A DNA stretch of 64,000 nucleotides from Chrysomallon squamiferum (GCA_012295275.1 CM022677.1:26266544-26330543), one strand, 5' to 3'; shown: positions 27,850 to 35,037, numbered from the stretch's first letter. Program-made: numbers and translations. The notes: generated by a model from the sequence alone, not told the origin.

Positions 27850-28297
27850 GTCAAAGAATCTACCCAATCAAACATGGGTGACATTCTGTATTAATGAGAA
27901 TTTTGAAAGTATTTTTTCAGCATCTTGTCAGACATTTTGAGTAAATGATCTAATGTCAGGGCCTGATTTCAGACATACAAAATTCCAGATACACACAAAA
28001 ACATACAGAAACATACAGAAACATACACACACATACACATTTTTATTTTTATGTTAGTAACAGACATTGCTTTCACTGTTGACATTGTTCTGTGTACAGT
28101 TGATGGTGGCTGGACTAACTGGCAGCTTCAACGATACGGACCCTGCAGTGTGACGTGTGGCACTGGTAAAAGAACAAGATACGACATACGATTCTGTACA
28201 AACCCCAGCCCTGCAAACGGAGGAAAGACCTGTCCTGGATCCAGCACTCAGAATTACTTAGAGAATTGTAATACAAATGTTAACTGTCCAACTACGG
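669..28297 (+). CDS. Multi-unit vWA-vWA-TSP1 repeat gene, 5' incomplete (exon span)
   Basis: This span holds 32 intact exons that can be joined on the + strand: (vWA1, 12-nt micro-exon, vWA2, TSP1 x10) in unit A, (vWA1, micro-exon, vWA2, TSP1 x11) in unit B, and one TSP1 in unit C. About 2,116 codons are visible. Every exon but the two vWA2 halves is phase 1-1, so units join in frame; the last TSP1 of A (ending 12,754) splices in phase to vWA1 of B (13,328). Known family roles suggest a secreted matrix or adhesive protein: vWA domains bind ligands or metal, TSP1 domains bind glycans and matrix. No signal peptide is seen because the 5' end is outside the window. Alternatives are separate tandem paralogues for A and B, or partial pseudogenisation. 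Intact exons and conserved splice sites argue that most of it is expressed. Confidence 0.6.
1459..1707 (+). CDS. Unit A exon: vWA1, second half
   Basis: A tag acceptor ends at 1458 and the donor gt is at 1708; 249 nt, phase 1-1, the same length as its counterparts at 14,120 and 39,753. It encodes the beta strands ending in TKCPK, with a Cys that may pair with the Cys at the domain start. The segment EFYAIGLPF matches EFYAIGLNF in the 38-kb gene. Confidence 0.88.
1990..2001 (+). CDS. Unit A micro-exon, 12 nt
   Basis: The sequence CTGTTTCTGCAA lies between tttttcag and gtaaga. It is phase 1-1 and would add AVSA as a linker between vWA1 and vWA2. The same position holds a 12-nt micro-exon in unit B (14,658) and in the 38-kb gene (41,054). 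Conservation of length, splice sites and place supports real use. Confidence 0.7.
2352..2668 (+). CDS. Unit A exon: vWA2, first half
   Basis: The acceptor is gacag and the donor gtatgt; 317 nt, phase 1 in and phase 0 out. It encodes CSNVMDVVVVVDGSFSIGE, with a complete MIDAS DxSxS (DGSFS), and the MIDAS threonine lies in the segment NGATWTHIG. The open frame continues past the donor into the intron but is not conserved as protein. Confidence 0.9.
3191..3413 (+). CDS. Unit A exon: vWA2, second half, GC donor
   Basis: The acceptor is tttttaacag; 223 nt, phase 0 in and phase 1 out. It starts LMIIITDGES, carrying the MIDAS aspartate, and ends LCAG. In the 38-kb gene the same junction has a normal gt donor, but here it reads CAG|gcaaat. 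Use of this GC donor leads on to TSP1; failure to splice reads KSTST then TAA at 3431-3433. Both unit A and unit B share this change. Confidence 0.85.
3548..3739 (+). CDS. Unit A TSP1 exon 1 (CSVTCG class)
   Basis: Acceptor cttacag, donor gtaaca; 192 nt, phase 1-1. It encodes a six-Cys TSP1 domain with WSAW, CSVTCG and [10 protein letters not shown]. It equals the exon at 43,049 in the 38-kb gene in length and position after vWA2. CSVTCG keeps the Cxx(S/T)CG pattern of protein O-fucosylation. Confidence 0.88.
4325..4369 (+). pseudogene. Relic of the start of a TSP1-array exon (unit A)
   Basis: After an acceptor-like ttttatag, the phase-1 reading gives A, stop (TGA), then GSWSAFSAVAC. This resembles AWGPWSGYQQITQC, the first residues of the 25-repeat exon at 43,587, at the same place after the first TSP1. 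The frame is broken at once and no donor follows, so it is a decayed exon fragment. Its end is approximate. Confidence 0.55.
4500..4511 (+). pseudogene. Orphan 12-nt micro-exon copy (unit A)
   Basis: The 12 bases gagtcaatgcag between ctgccag and gtaaga are identical to the functional micro-exon of the 38-kb gene (41,054-41,065), with matching flanks. Here they lie among TSP1 exons, not between vWA domains. It is a leftover of an extra unit whose vWA2 decayed. Inclusion would still keep frame, so use as an exon cannot be excluded. Confidence 0.5.
4908..4957. repeat. (GA)n microsatellite in unit A intron
   Basis: A nearly perfect GA run of about 50 bp, following two cag-bearing stretches (4,762 and about 4,876) that look like decayed copies of the vWA2 exon start. 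The same arrangement recurs at about 17,550 in unit B and 28,936 in unit C. Confidence 0.9.
5728..5916 (+). CDS. Unit A TSP1 exon 2 (CQSNC class)
   Basis: Acceptor catttag, donor gtgatt; 189 nt, phase 1-1. It encodes VDGQWSAWTRQSVGTCQSNC and ends NNNR. It keeps the WxxW C-mannosylation motif but replaces CSVTCG with CQSNCR. It is nearly identical to the unit B exon at 24,286. Confidence 0.88.
6305..6490 (+). CDS. Unit A TSP1 exon 3
   Basis: Acceptor ctttag, donor gtaatt; 186 nt, phase 1-1. It encodes VDGQWAAWTRQ, CQSDCKR and CTNPAPSNGG. Unit B has lost this exon by a clean deletion near 24,862. Confidence 0.87.
8279..8461 (+). CDS. Unit A TSP1 exon 4 (DGGWSAW subclass)
   Basis: Acceptor gtttttag, donor gtgaga; 183 nt, phase 1-1. 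It encodes VDGGWSAWTRQ, CQSNCRR and ends SGGLCGR. Its counterpart in unit B is 26,725-26,907. Confidence 0.88.
8541..9180. repeat. GC-richer intronic block shared by units A and B
   Basis: A block of about 0.6 kb, richer in GC than the flanking introns, recurs almost unchanged at about 27,000-27,600. It has no open frame of note. It may be an old transposon insertion that predates the unit duplication; I do not recognise its family. Confidence 0.4.
9741..9923 (+). CDS. Unit A TSP1 exon 5
   Basis: Acceptor tttgtttag, donor gtgaga; 183 nt, phase 1-1. It encodes VDGGWSAWTRQNEQTCQSNC and ends GLCGR. It is the first of three TSP1 exons in a tandem duplication with a period of about 480 bp. Confidence 0.88.
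10230..10412 (+). CDS. Unit A TSP1 exon 6
   Basis: Acceptor tttatttag, donor gtgagt; 183 nt, phase 1-1. It encodes VDGGWSAWTRQSVQTCQSNC. The intron after it shares its first 200 bases or so with the intron after exon 5, showing a recent local duplication. Confidence 0.88.
10708..10887 (+). CDS. Unit A TSP1 exon 7
   Basis: Acceptor tttgtttag, donor gtgaga; 180 nt, phase 1-1. It is one codon shorter at its end than its neighbours (GLCVG instead of GLCGRG) but in frame. Its 3' part resembles exon 4 (GDTQTTTTES) and its 5' part exon 6, consistent with gene conversion or unequal crossing over between exons. Confidence 0.87.
11683..11865 (+). CDS. Unit A TSP1 exon 8
   Basis: Acceptor ttttgtag, donor gtgaga; 183 nt, phase 1-1. 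It encodes VNGGWSAWTRQNVQTCQSNC, RTCSNPAPSNGG and GLCGR. Confidence 0.88.
12025..12207 (+). CDS. Unit A TSP1 exon 9
   Basis: Acceptor gtttag, donor gtaagt; 183 nt, phase 1-1. It encodes VDGGWSAWTRQSVQTCQTNC and ends DGLCGGG. No counterpart survives in unit B because of a deletion there. Confidence 0.87.
12587..12754 (+). CDS. Unit A TSP1 exon 10, divergent, last of unit A
   Basis: Acceptor ttttatcag, donor gtaaga; 168 nt, phase 1-1. It encodes GQAIWSAWVRTTIGRCSKQC and ends DDCPSK. It is shorter and more diverged than the other TSP1 exons. It ends with a C that, joined to the next vWA1 exon at 13,328, gives proline followed by CPYD, so units A and B can be read as one protein. Confidence 0.82.
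13264..13304. repeat. (CA)n microsatellite before unit B vWA1
   Basis: About 20 CA repeats just before the acceptor of the unit B vWA1 exon. The matching place in unit A has only a short CA run, so it expanded after the duplication. Confidence 0.9.
13328..13654 (+). CDS. Unit B exon: vWA1, first half
   Basis: Acceptor ttttttcag, donor gtaata; 327 nt, phase 1-1. By eye it differs from the unit A exon at one coding base (His to Arg, ITHQD to ITRQD). The MIDAS motif is DESEL, again incomplete. Confidence 0.88.
14120..14368 (+). CDS. Unit B exon: vWA1, second half
   Basis: Acceptor tttgtag, donor gt at 14,369; 249 nt, phase 1-1. It differs from unit A only by two silent changes that I can see. 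Confidence 0.88.
14658..14669 (+). CDS. Unit B micro-exon, 12 nt
   Basis: Identical in sequence to the unit A micro-exon and flanked by tttttcag and gtaaga; adds AVSA between vWA1 and vWA2. Confidence 0.7.
14999..15315 (+). CDS. Unit B exon: vWA2, first half
   Basis: Acceptor attgacag, donor gtatgt; 317 nt, phase 1 to 0. Complete MIDAS DGSFS and the GATWTHIG segment. It differs from unit A by Leu to Met and Thr to Ala. Confidence 0.9.
15848..16070 (+). CDS. Unit B exon: vWA2, second half, GC donor
   Basis: Acceptor tttaacag; 223 nt, phase 0 to 1, starting LMIIITDGES. The donor is again CAG|gcaaat. Read-through would give KSTST and TAA at 16,088-16,090. One replacement (Gln to Leu) and two silent changes separate it from unit A. 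Confidence 0.85.
16205..16396 (+). CDS. Unit B TSP1 exon 1 (CSVTCG class)
   Basis: Acceptor gcttacag, donor gtaaca; 192 nt, phase 1-1. WSAW, CSVTCG and [10 protein letters not shown]. One replacement (Asp to Glu) and one silent change against unit A. Confidence 0.88.
16982..17026 (+). pseudogene. Relic of the start of a TSP1-array exon (unit B)
   Basis: Same as 4,325 in unit A: acceptor-like ttttatag, an immediate in-frame TGA, then GSWSAFSAVAC. Its presence in both units shows that the decay predates the A/B duplication. The end is approximate. Confidence 0.55.
17157..17168 (+). pseudogene. Orphan 12-nt micro-exon copy (unit B)
   Basis: gagtcaatgcag between tgccag and gtaaga, as at 4,500 and in the active gene at 41,054. 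It lacks vWA exons around it. Confidence 0.5.
17550..17585. repeat. (GA)n microsatellite in unit B intron
   Basis: Shorter counterpart of the GA run at 4,908 in unit A. Confidence 0.9.
17938..17980. repeat. (AAT)n microsatellite in unit B intron
   Basis: Run of TAA units, longer than the matching run at about 5,295 in unit A. Confidence 0.9.
18708..18934 (+). pseudogene. Broken TSP1 exon with templated insertions (unit B)
   Basis: The exon keeps its acceptor (cattcag) and donor (gtgatt) and most of a CQSNC-class TSP1 sequence, but is 227 nt instead of 189 and out of frame. Three insertions interrupt it. One copies intron sequence about 100 bases upstream (attagaatctaca), one copies the exon's own start (cattcagtaaatggacaatg), and one repeats a short local segment around ccctgcacca. 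An in-frame TGA follows the second insertion. It cannot encode a normal TSP1 domain. Confidence 0.8.
19277..19465 (+). CDS. Unit B TSP1 exon 2 (CQSNC class)
   Basis: Acceptor ctttag, donor gtaatt; 189 nt, phase 1-1. VDGQWSAWTRQSVGTCQSNC, ends CNNNR. First exon of the 2.5-kb tandem duplication; its copy is 21,775-21,963. Confidence 0.87.
20201..20389 (+). CDS. Unit B TSP1 exon 3
   Basis: Acceptor tactttag, donor gtgatt; 189 nt, phase 1-1. VNGQWSAWTRQYVGYCQSNC, CTNPAPSGGG, ends CNNNR. Copy at 22,702. Confidence 0.87.
20674..20856 (+). CDS. Unit B TSP1 exon 4, weak donor
   Basis: Acceptor ccttcag; 183 nt if the donor is AGAT|gtaatg. VNGQWSAWTRQTVGFCLSTC, CTNPSPSGGG, ends GGQCQR. The last exon base is T instead of the usual G, so the donor is weaker and the joint codon would encode Leu or Phe instead of Val. 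Copy at 23,175. Confidence 0.78.
21325..21513 (+). CDS. Unit B TSP1 exon 5
   Basis: Acceptor cccttaag, donor gtgact; 189 nt, phase 1-1. VNGQWSAWTRQTVGYCQSNC, CTNPAPSGGG. Copy at 23,836. Confidence 0.86.
21775..21963 (+). CDS. Unit B TSP1 exon 6
   Basis: Acceptor catttag, donor gtaatt; 189 nt, phase 1-1. Duplicate of the exon at 19,277, same predicted peptide. Confidence 0.87.
22702..22890 (+). CDS. Unit B TSP1 exon 7
   Basis: Acceptor tactttag, donor gtgatt; 189 nt. Duplicate of the exon at 20,201 with the same predicted peptide. Confidence 0.87.
23175..23357 (+). CDS. Unit B TSP1 exon 8, weak donor
   Basis: Acceptor ccttcag, donor AGAT|gtaatg; 183 nt. Duplicate of the exon at 20,674; the odd donor is shared. 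Confidence 0.78.
23836..24024 (+). CDS. Unit B TSP1 exon 9
   Basis: Acceptor cccttaag, donor gtgact; 189 nt. Duplicate of the exon at 21,325 with one replacement (NPAPS to NPAAS). Confidence 0.86.
24286..24474 (+). CDS. Unit B TSP1 exon 10
   Basis: Acceptor catttag, donor gtgatt; 189 nt. VDGQWSAWTRQSVGTCQSNC, with VCTGGLCNNNR near the end, as in unit A exon 2 (5,728). Confidence 0.87.
25685..26054. other. Unit B intronic insertion of about 370 bp
   Basis: Unit A reads directly from 'tgtataaactgacaag' to 'ttgcaaatttatctcatc' near 7,300. In unit B about 370 bp, including a (TAG)n stretch, separates the same flanks. It is an insertion in B or a deletion in A; no coding content or clear terminal repeats are seen. 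Confidence 0.6.
26725..26907 (+). CDS. Unit B TSP1 exon 11 (DGGWSAW subclass)
   Basis: Acceptor gtttttag, donor gtgaga; 183 nt, phase 1-1. Counterpart of unit A exon 4 (8,279) with Gly to Asp in CSDGLCGR. Confidence 0.87.
27658..27712 (+). pseudogene. Truncated TSP1 exon at a deletion junction (unit B)
   Basis: After tttttttag the phase-1 frame reads VNGGWSAWTRQNLQSC, then changes to sequence matching the intron that follows unit A exon 10 (near 12,865) and meets a stop. The 3' two thirds of the exon, and everything matching unit A TSP1 exons 6-10, are deleted here. No donor follows, so it should be skipped. Confidence 0.8.
27784..27850. repeat. (ATT)n microsatellite at the start of unit C
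   Basis: An expanded version of the short ATT run at the same place in units A (about 313) and B (about 12,950). Confidence 0.9.
28100..28297 (+). CDS. Unit C TSP1 exon (CSVTCG class)
   Basis: Acceptor tgtgtacag, donor gttagt; 198 nt, phase 1-1. VDGGWTNWQLQRYGPCSVTCG, CTNPSPANGG, ends NCPTTG. It is most like the first TSP1 of units A and B but clearly older in divergence. The vWA exons that should precede it in unit C are gone. It is the last clear exon of the upstream array. Confidence 0.85.
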
Positions 28298-28559
28298 GTT
28301 AGTTTTGAGTTTTTGTTTTCAGTTGTTGTTTTCTGTTTTCTTTTTTTCTTTGTTTTATTTCGTTGTTGTTTATTAATGTGTTTTAGTGGTGAGTGGGTGT
28401 GTGTACTTCAGTATGCACACACTCTTAATCATTTTTTTGTTGTACATTTTACAAAATGTCCAACATTCTTCTCTGTGTGTGTTGTATTTATATATAAACA
28501 CACACACATTTTTATTTTTATTTTTTCTTGCTTCTATGTTGCTTATATATTTTTTTTGA

Positions 28560-28936
28560 GATAGATAGATATGCATATTATTGTGAGTAACATATATTTG
28601 TGTAATAATGCATAATAATGGATTAATTATAAATAATAAAATGATTTTTGTTTTTATTTTTCAGTATGTCAAAATGTAATGCACATTGAAATTGGATTGA
28701 CAGTATATGTTTATCCAGATATTAGTCTGTTTTTATTAATGATAAAATATAAAATGTTTTTTTTTTTTCTTTAATCTTTCATTATTGCAAAATGTAACTG
28801 ATATATAACTTAATGATAGTGTTAGAGAGAGAGATATTAGTCTGTTTTTATTAATGATTAAATATAAAATGTTTGTTTTTTTCTTTGATCTTTCAGTATT
28901 ACAAAATGTAACTGACATATAACTGAATGATAGTGT

Positions 28937-28977
<41 letters not shown>

Positions 28978-29000
28978 AATGTAGATGTTGTTTTAAAAAC
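28560..29000. repeat. Unit C copy of the decayed vWA2/GA-repeat intron block
   Basis: Matches 4,650-4,990 (unit A) and 17,300-17,630 (unit B), including the ttttcagtatgtcaaaatg stretch and a (GA)n run at 28,936-28,976. Within it a piece of about 110 bp is tandemly doubled (from about 28,721 and 28,833). Confidence 0.8.
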
Positions 29001-29525
29001 AATCTCTCTGTATGTCAAAATGATATTAACATTATAATTGTATAAGTGAATGGTGTTCTTCTGTTAACTTTAAACACAACAGTAATATACATTTTTTTCT
29101 CTTTCAACATCTCACAATGTAACATTTTGAAAATGAGCTGAAGAATGGCCTGAATGGAGTAGCTACAAACCTGTACAAGCAGTGACATCTTTGAAAATGA
29201 GTAGGTACAGAGACAAACCTGTACAAGCAGTGACATCTCTGAGACCAGTAACTAAAGAGGTAGACAATGTTTACCTGTTTATACTGTAATTTTATTAGTA
29301 AGGTTTGTTCTGTAAGCTTTTTGTGTTACTAACCACATTTATTTCAAATGTTAAAATAGCTATTTTATTAATGAACCATATTAAGATATTGTATATAAAT
29401 TATTATCATGTTTATTTGTTCAATTAGGAATCAGCTGGAAAAATTATAACATATATATTTTATTACTACATATTTAAAAAATGAATAATATTTAACTAAT
29501 TTAATTTTTGTTGATTTACCTACAG

Positions 29526-29629
29526 ATTACTATGTGCTGATGAGAGAATCTGTATACTGCTGTTGCTGTTGCTGCTGTTGCTGTTGTTACTGCTACTTGT
29601 TGATAGCTGTGGATGATCTTGTGCTGTGA
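29526..29629 (+). CDS. Possible terminal exon with a poly-Cys run
   Basis: A cctacag acceptor ends at 29,525. In the phase set by the TSP1 exon ending at 28,297 the frame reads DYYVLMRESVY, ten Cys codons, YCYLLIAVDDLVL and TGA at 29,627-29,629. AATAAA follows at 29,668-29,673. This fits a last exon, but the Cys run comes from a TGC/TGT-type repeat and may be chance. No similar exon exists elsewhere in the window. RNA evidence would decide. Confidence 0.25.
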
Positions 29630-30109
29630 CTACTTTTGGAGGAGGAAGAAAGATTCACCAGAAGAAAAATAAAAAATATATATATATATGTATGTATATG
29701 TGTGTATATATATATATATATTTATCTGTGTATTTTCCTATGTATCAGTCTCTGTCTCTCTCTCTCACTCTCTATACTGCTTTTGAATCACTTTCTCTCT
29801 TGCTCTGTCCATCGATGTATATATATATATATATAAATATATATATATATATCTCTCAATCTATCACTGTGTGTTTTTTGAACTTTGTATTCAGTACTCT
29901 GAGTATTAGTTGTAGAATGTGTAATAACCTTAGTTCATACAATTCCACCAAATTGTCAATTAGTCAGATACAACATACATTATATTATAAATATACATTA
30001 GACATATAAACAAAAACTTATCATGGCCACAAGAAATTATTAACACATACATACACAGACGTATGCACATATTTAAATATACCATAGTACAGGAGAGAGT
30101 GAAAGAAGG

Positions 30110-30120
<11 letters not shown>

Positions 30121-30183
<63 letters not shown>
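30121..30183. repeat. (GA)n microsatellite
   Basis: Uninterrupted GA run of about 60 bp after a short CA run. Confidence 0.92.
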
Positions 30184-30187
<4 letters not shown>

Positions 30188-30829
30188 CTCATAGCTTCAT
30201 TTGTATTGTCATTTTGAACTTCTTCTTTTTTTCAGGTTCTGTTATGTGATGCTAGCATACAAGTCTGCTAAATCCACAGATTATATATATTTATATTTAA
30301 GATATAAAAAAAAAAAAAAAAAAAAGAAACAGAAAAGGAAAATGATGATAGTAAAAATGTGTGTTTACTAGTATATATAATGTGTAGTAAGAAATTTTTA
30401 AATAATAATATATTTCTTGTAGTTTCATACTTTATTTTCCATAACTGAAACTAAGCATTATTTTTAAATTAATATGTGCATATATGTGTAAGAGAAACAG
30501 AGTATATCATTATTGCTGTTGTTATTATTATTATTGTTAGTATTATGTACAACAACTGTTGATGAAAGTTAATAAATAATATGTAAACAGGTAATGCTGT
30601 TTTAATTTTTAATTTTGTTTTTTTGTCTTTAATACACTTTAAACACACACACACTCACACACACACACACATGCATGAAACTTTCAAAGTCAAGTCCTAA
30701 TACGTAATCTTTTTGGAACAATTTCAGATCCAGTTTTTGCCAACAATTCAAATTAAAAAACTAAAGCAAAAAAAAAAGAAAACAAAAAAAGAAAACAAAA
30801 ATAACATCAGAAATTTCCTGACTGAAACT

Positions 30830-30879
<50 letters not shown>

Positions 30880-31121
30880 ACACATTGAATACAGTTAGAC
30901 AGATATTACTGATGCATAGTTCAGACATCTATAAATCAGGAACATGTCAAAGTTAATGATTTGGAATATTTTCCATTTTTATTGTAATTTAAAGAACAAA
31001 ACCACAAAAAAGTATGGAAATTATTATTTCAAAGCTTGTTTAACAAGCTTAAATACAAAGATTTACCAATGAATTGGTTTGTGATTTTCATATGCACTTG
31101 GCAGTAAGAATGAAATTTTAA

Positions 31122-31152
<31 letters not shown>

Positions 31153-31338
31153 CTCTTATTATTATTATTAGTAGTAGTAGTAATAGTAGTAGTAGTAGTA
31201 GTAGTAATAGTAGTAAAGTAGCAGTATTAGTATTATTATTACTGTATGCTCCTATTTTGTCATGATTTACTTTTAAATAAGATTTTAACATAAAATAAAA
31301 ATAGGTTGTAACCTGGAATAAACTATAATGTACTTAGA

Positions 31339-31856
31339 CCAGGGTTCGTACACATTTTGAAAAGTCTTGGAAAGTTGAAATTCATCACAGTGTTTTCCAG
31401 AATCTTAACAAATTTGCAAAATTATAGTCTTGTTCCGTCGTTTGTGGAAAAGTTACTGAAAATCATGTCCTTGCTGTAAATAAAATGCATGAAAAAAAGA
31501 TGTTTTGTTTCACCAATAGTCTGAACAAAGAGTACTGTTTAATTATCAACAACAGGTGGCGCTTGTTTCAAACTTGTGTCAGACTGGCAGAGTAGACTTG
31601 TGATAAGTGTTCAGTGTAACTGATTACAACACTGAATGTGTGTGTATCACTGCACTGTGTCAACATGCACACAGTGAAACACCAGACAATAACTCATTTA
31701 ATGCAACAACAATCAGGTATTCCAGCCAGTTCCAGTTTCTAAACTAAGAAAAATATTTTTTTGGTGATTCAGTTTACAGGGAATTGGTTTTGGAAAATTG
31801 GATTTGTGAGCTATGGAAAGTTTTGGAAAGGTTATGGAAATGTTTACAGCCGAATA
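31339..31856. mobile_element. Possible degenerate non-autonomous DNA transposon
   Basis: Starts ccagggttcgtacacat with repeated 'tggaaag' motifs, and ends with repeated 'atggaaa' motifs before gtttacagccgaa. Elements with such G/A-rich ends and a GGGTTCGTAC start are common as short non-coding transposons in animals (from memory, family not assigned). The terminal inverted match is weak, so this is tentative. Confidence 0.25.
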
Positions 31857-32103
31857 ATAATTTTAAAAAACAACAACAACAACAATAATATAAAAAAGAA
31901 GTTACCAATGGAATAATTACTGTGGACTCAGTCTTTTGCGTGTATTAGTTAAGCCAGGATAAAAGCTATATCTAGATTTGGTATCTGTCTGAAATTATAA
32001 ATCAGTATCCACATTATTATTGTAAGCAATTATGATATTATAATGTAATATTATGTAGGTATTTCATTGGTCTACTCATTGTCATTCACATCTACACTGA
32101 ACA

Positions 32104-32475
32104 TGTTCATTATCTATCTGTCTCTTTAAAACGAGTTTCTTTGATTTGTTCATTATCTATCTATCTCTTTTAAACGAGTTTCTTTGATTTGTTCATTATC
32201 TGTCTGTCTCTTAAACGTGTTTCTTTGATTTGTTCATTATCTATCTGTCTGTTAAACGTGTTTCTTTGATATGTTCATTATCTGTCTGTCTCTTAAACGT
32301 GTTTCTTTGATATGTTCACTATCTGTCTGTCTGTTAAACGTGTTTCTTTGATTTGTTCATTATCTATCTGTCTCTTAAACGTGTTTCTTTGATTTGTTCA
32401 TTATCTATCTGTCTCTTAAACGTGTTTCTTTGATTTGTTCATTATCTGTCTCTTAAACGTGTTTCTTTGATCTTT
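32104..32475. repeat. Minisatellite, nine copies of about 41 bp
   Basis: Nine units each contain 'tgttcattatct', a (TCTG)n-like stretch and 'aaacgtgtttctttgat'. Unit lengths are 37-44 bp; the first two copies are the most diverged. Confidence 0.92.
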
Positions 32476-32951
32476 ACTAATCTAATTCTAGCTGACCGAT
32501 GATCTGTTGTTTTTTTCCTTTTTTCTTTTTTTGTTATTTTTCTTTCTAAGCTTGACCAGAGTCAATCTCGGACTAAACATAAGGCGTATCCCTCCCGCTG
32601 CTAGCGGTCAAACTGTTGTATATATTTAACTCAGGTACTACTAACACAGTTCGCTATAAACTGTTTTTAAAAAACATCTCACGAAACAGGTTTCAGTAGC
32701 CTTTGTCAGACCCGCCATTATGTGGTATCGACGGAGCAGAACGTGAAAGCCAAACTGTCGTTTTTGTGCACTGAGTCTGAATCATCAGTGAGAAAACATT
32801 CGAAAATTTTCTGAACATAGCAAAAATATATAATATATATAAATGTGCAGTAGATATATATATATATATCTGTATATTTGTGTGAGCGTGGCTGAGTATG
32901 CACAATGTTTGTGTTTAGTTATTTTATACGATCAGAATAATAACAGCAATG

Positions 32952-32954
<3 letters not shown>

Positions 32955-32986
<32 letters not shown>

Positions 32987-33000
32987 AATAATAATAATAA
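32955..33000. repeat. (CAA)n/(TAA)n microsatellite
   Basis: CAA run passing into a TAA run. Confidence 0.9.
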
Positions 33001-33102
33001 CTGTAATAATAATAATTGTGACTATAATTATGCGTATAATGGAATATTTAAATAAATGCAAGCTAAAGAAAGATTTTAAAAATATGTAAATAAAACAAAA
33101 GC

Positions 33103-33204
<102 letters not shown>

Positions 33205-33784
33205 TACTACTTTATAAATCGGTGGACTATATCTAATGTGAAAGTATTCATGCGAGTCCAACAATGAAGAAGAATAGAGTCGTCTTTAGAGCAGTTCTAT
33301 TTTGAAAATGACTGGTTATGAATACAACCTGTGAAACCGGTAGATCTAGTTCGATTCGTCGAATCATGCACCCGTAGATTTCTCTTCTCACCAGGCATTA
33401 GGCCAGCACTCTGAGGGTAGGGGTAAGTCGCTGTTTTAATACATTTTTTTTTTTACAGAATCCATAACTTTTTCCTTGGTTTTTTTTTTTTCAACTCTTT
33501 AAAAATCACTAGTCGTTAGCTTTGTTAATTTATTACTGTTAGATCGTTAGTGTATTTAAGTATCTTACTTGAGTTGGCAGCATTTTAGTGTTCTTCTTGC
33601 AGTAAACGTGTAGTAAAATAATGATGTCACGAATTCAGACTGACACGGGTTCGAAACGTGAAGGGTGACGCCCGGGACTGGGTGGGTGTTGTTGAAGCTG
33701 GTGCTGCAGGGTTCAGATTCATGTTACAAAGTCTTTTCTGTGTCAGACAGAAATTGTATTTGACTGTTTTACAGATACATAACT

Positions 33785-33917
33785 TATTATTGTTATTATT
33801 ATTATTATTGTTGTTATTATTATTATTGTTGTTATTGTTGTTATTTTCATTATCATTATTATTATTATTATCATTATTATCATTATTATTATCATTATTA
33901 TTATCATCATCATCATC

Positions 33918-33994
<77 letters not shown>
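33785..33994. repeat. (ATT)n/(ATC)n/(GTT)n compound microsatellite
   Basis: About 210 bp of trinucleotide repeats with interruptions. Confidence 0.92.
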
Positions 33995-33995
<1 letters not shown>

Positions 33996-34904
33996 ATTAC
34001 CCTGGGGAGGACAGAGTTTCTGTCCGTATAACTAGTTAGATGGGAAAGTATTGTGTATTGCTATGGTTACTTGTGAGGAAAAAAAATTGATAACTGTAAC
34101 TTTAATTTAACTTTGCTTTCATAATGACACAACCATCTCTTAATCATTTATTTCTCTTTGTCTCTGTTTCTCTGCAAAACTCTATTTGTGCGTGCGTGTG
34201 TATACGACTAATCTTTCTCTTTGTACATCATCTTTTTGTCACAGTTTTCGATTCTTTCTCTCTATCTCTTTCTTTCTTTCTTTCTCTCACTTTATGTTCA
34301 TGTTCTCTCTCATCTTTATCTTTATATTTAAGTATATTATACATTATGTTGTGACGAAATCTGCGTTCCATACAAAACTTGATTACTGTGTTCAATTGTT
34401 ATTATGGTTTGAAAATATTTTGTTGTTTCAAACATTATTTTAATATCATTATGTATGACGTGTATATTTGCACATATGTACGTACATAGTTATTTTGAAT
34501 ATATGTATGTATGTATGCATATATTATGTATGTAAGTATATATATATGTATCTATGTATAAATGTATGTATGTATGTATATGAATGCATGTATGTGTGTT
34601 TGAATGGATGTATGTATGTATGTATGTATGTATGTATGTATATATGCAGTAAAGTATTAATTTCAATATTTTATTAACATCTTACTATTAGTAGTCACGG
34701 TAGTATATGTAGCATGTAAAATCAAGAAATGAGAGAAGAGACAGAACCTGGCATGTTTGATTATTACTCCTACTATACTTCAGTTAGCTGTAGAATTAAC
34801 ATGTACAAATATGTAGAGATATATCTACTGTCAACAGTTTTCCAATTTTGTATATTTAAAAGTATACGTATATGTGTATGGTGTGTGTTTGTGTGTGTAT
34901 GTAT

Positions 34905-34908
34905 ATAT

Positions 34909-34989
<81 letters not shown>

Positions 34990-35037
34990 CTATCTATCTA
35001 TCTATCTATCTATATATATATATATATATATATATCT
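34905..35037. repeat. Compound (CT)n-(TA)n-(TATC)n-(TA)n microsatellite
   Basis: A CT run of about 55 bp followed by alternating TA and TATC runs. Confidence 0.92.

Noticed and set aside
33345-33365. tRNA or SINE B-box-like 'agttcgattc', and another 'ggttcgaa' at about 33,647
   Set aside because: No matching A-box or cloverleaf fold could be built around either; isolated B-box-like matches occur by chance.
33658-33996. Leucine/serine-rich and asparagine-rich open frames over trinucleotide repeats (also near 48,135-48,386, 48,592-49,016 and 49,358-49,847)
   Set aside because: They are translations of (ATT)n, (GTT)n and (CTT)n microsatellites, open only because the repeats lack stops in some frames.
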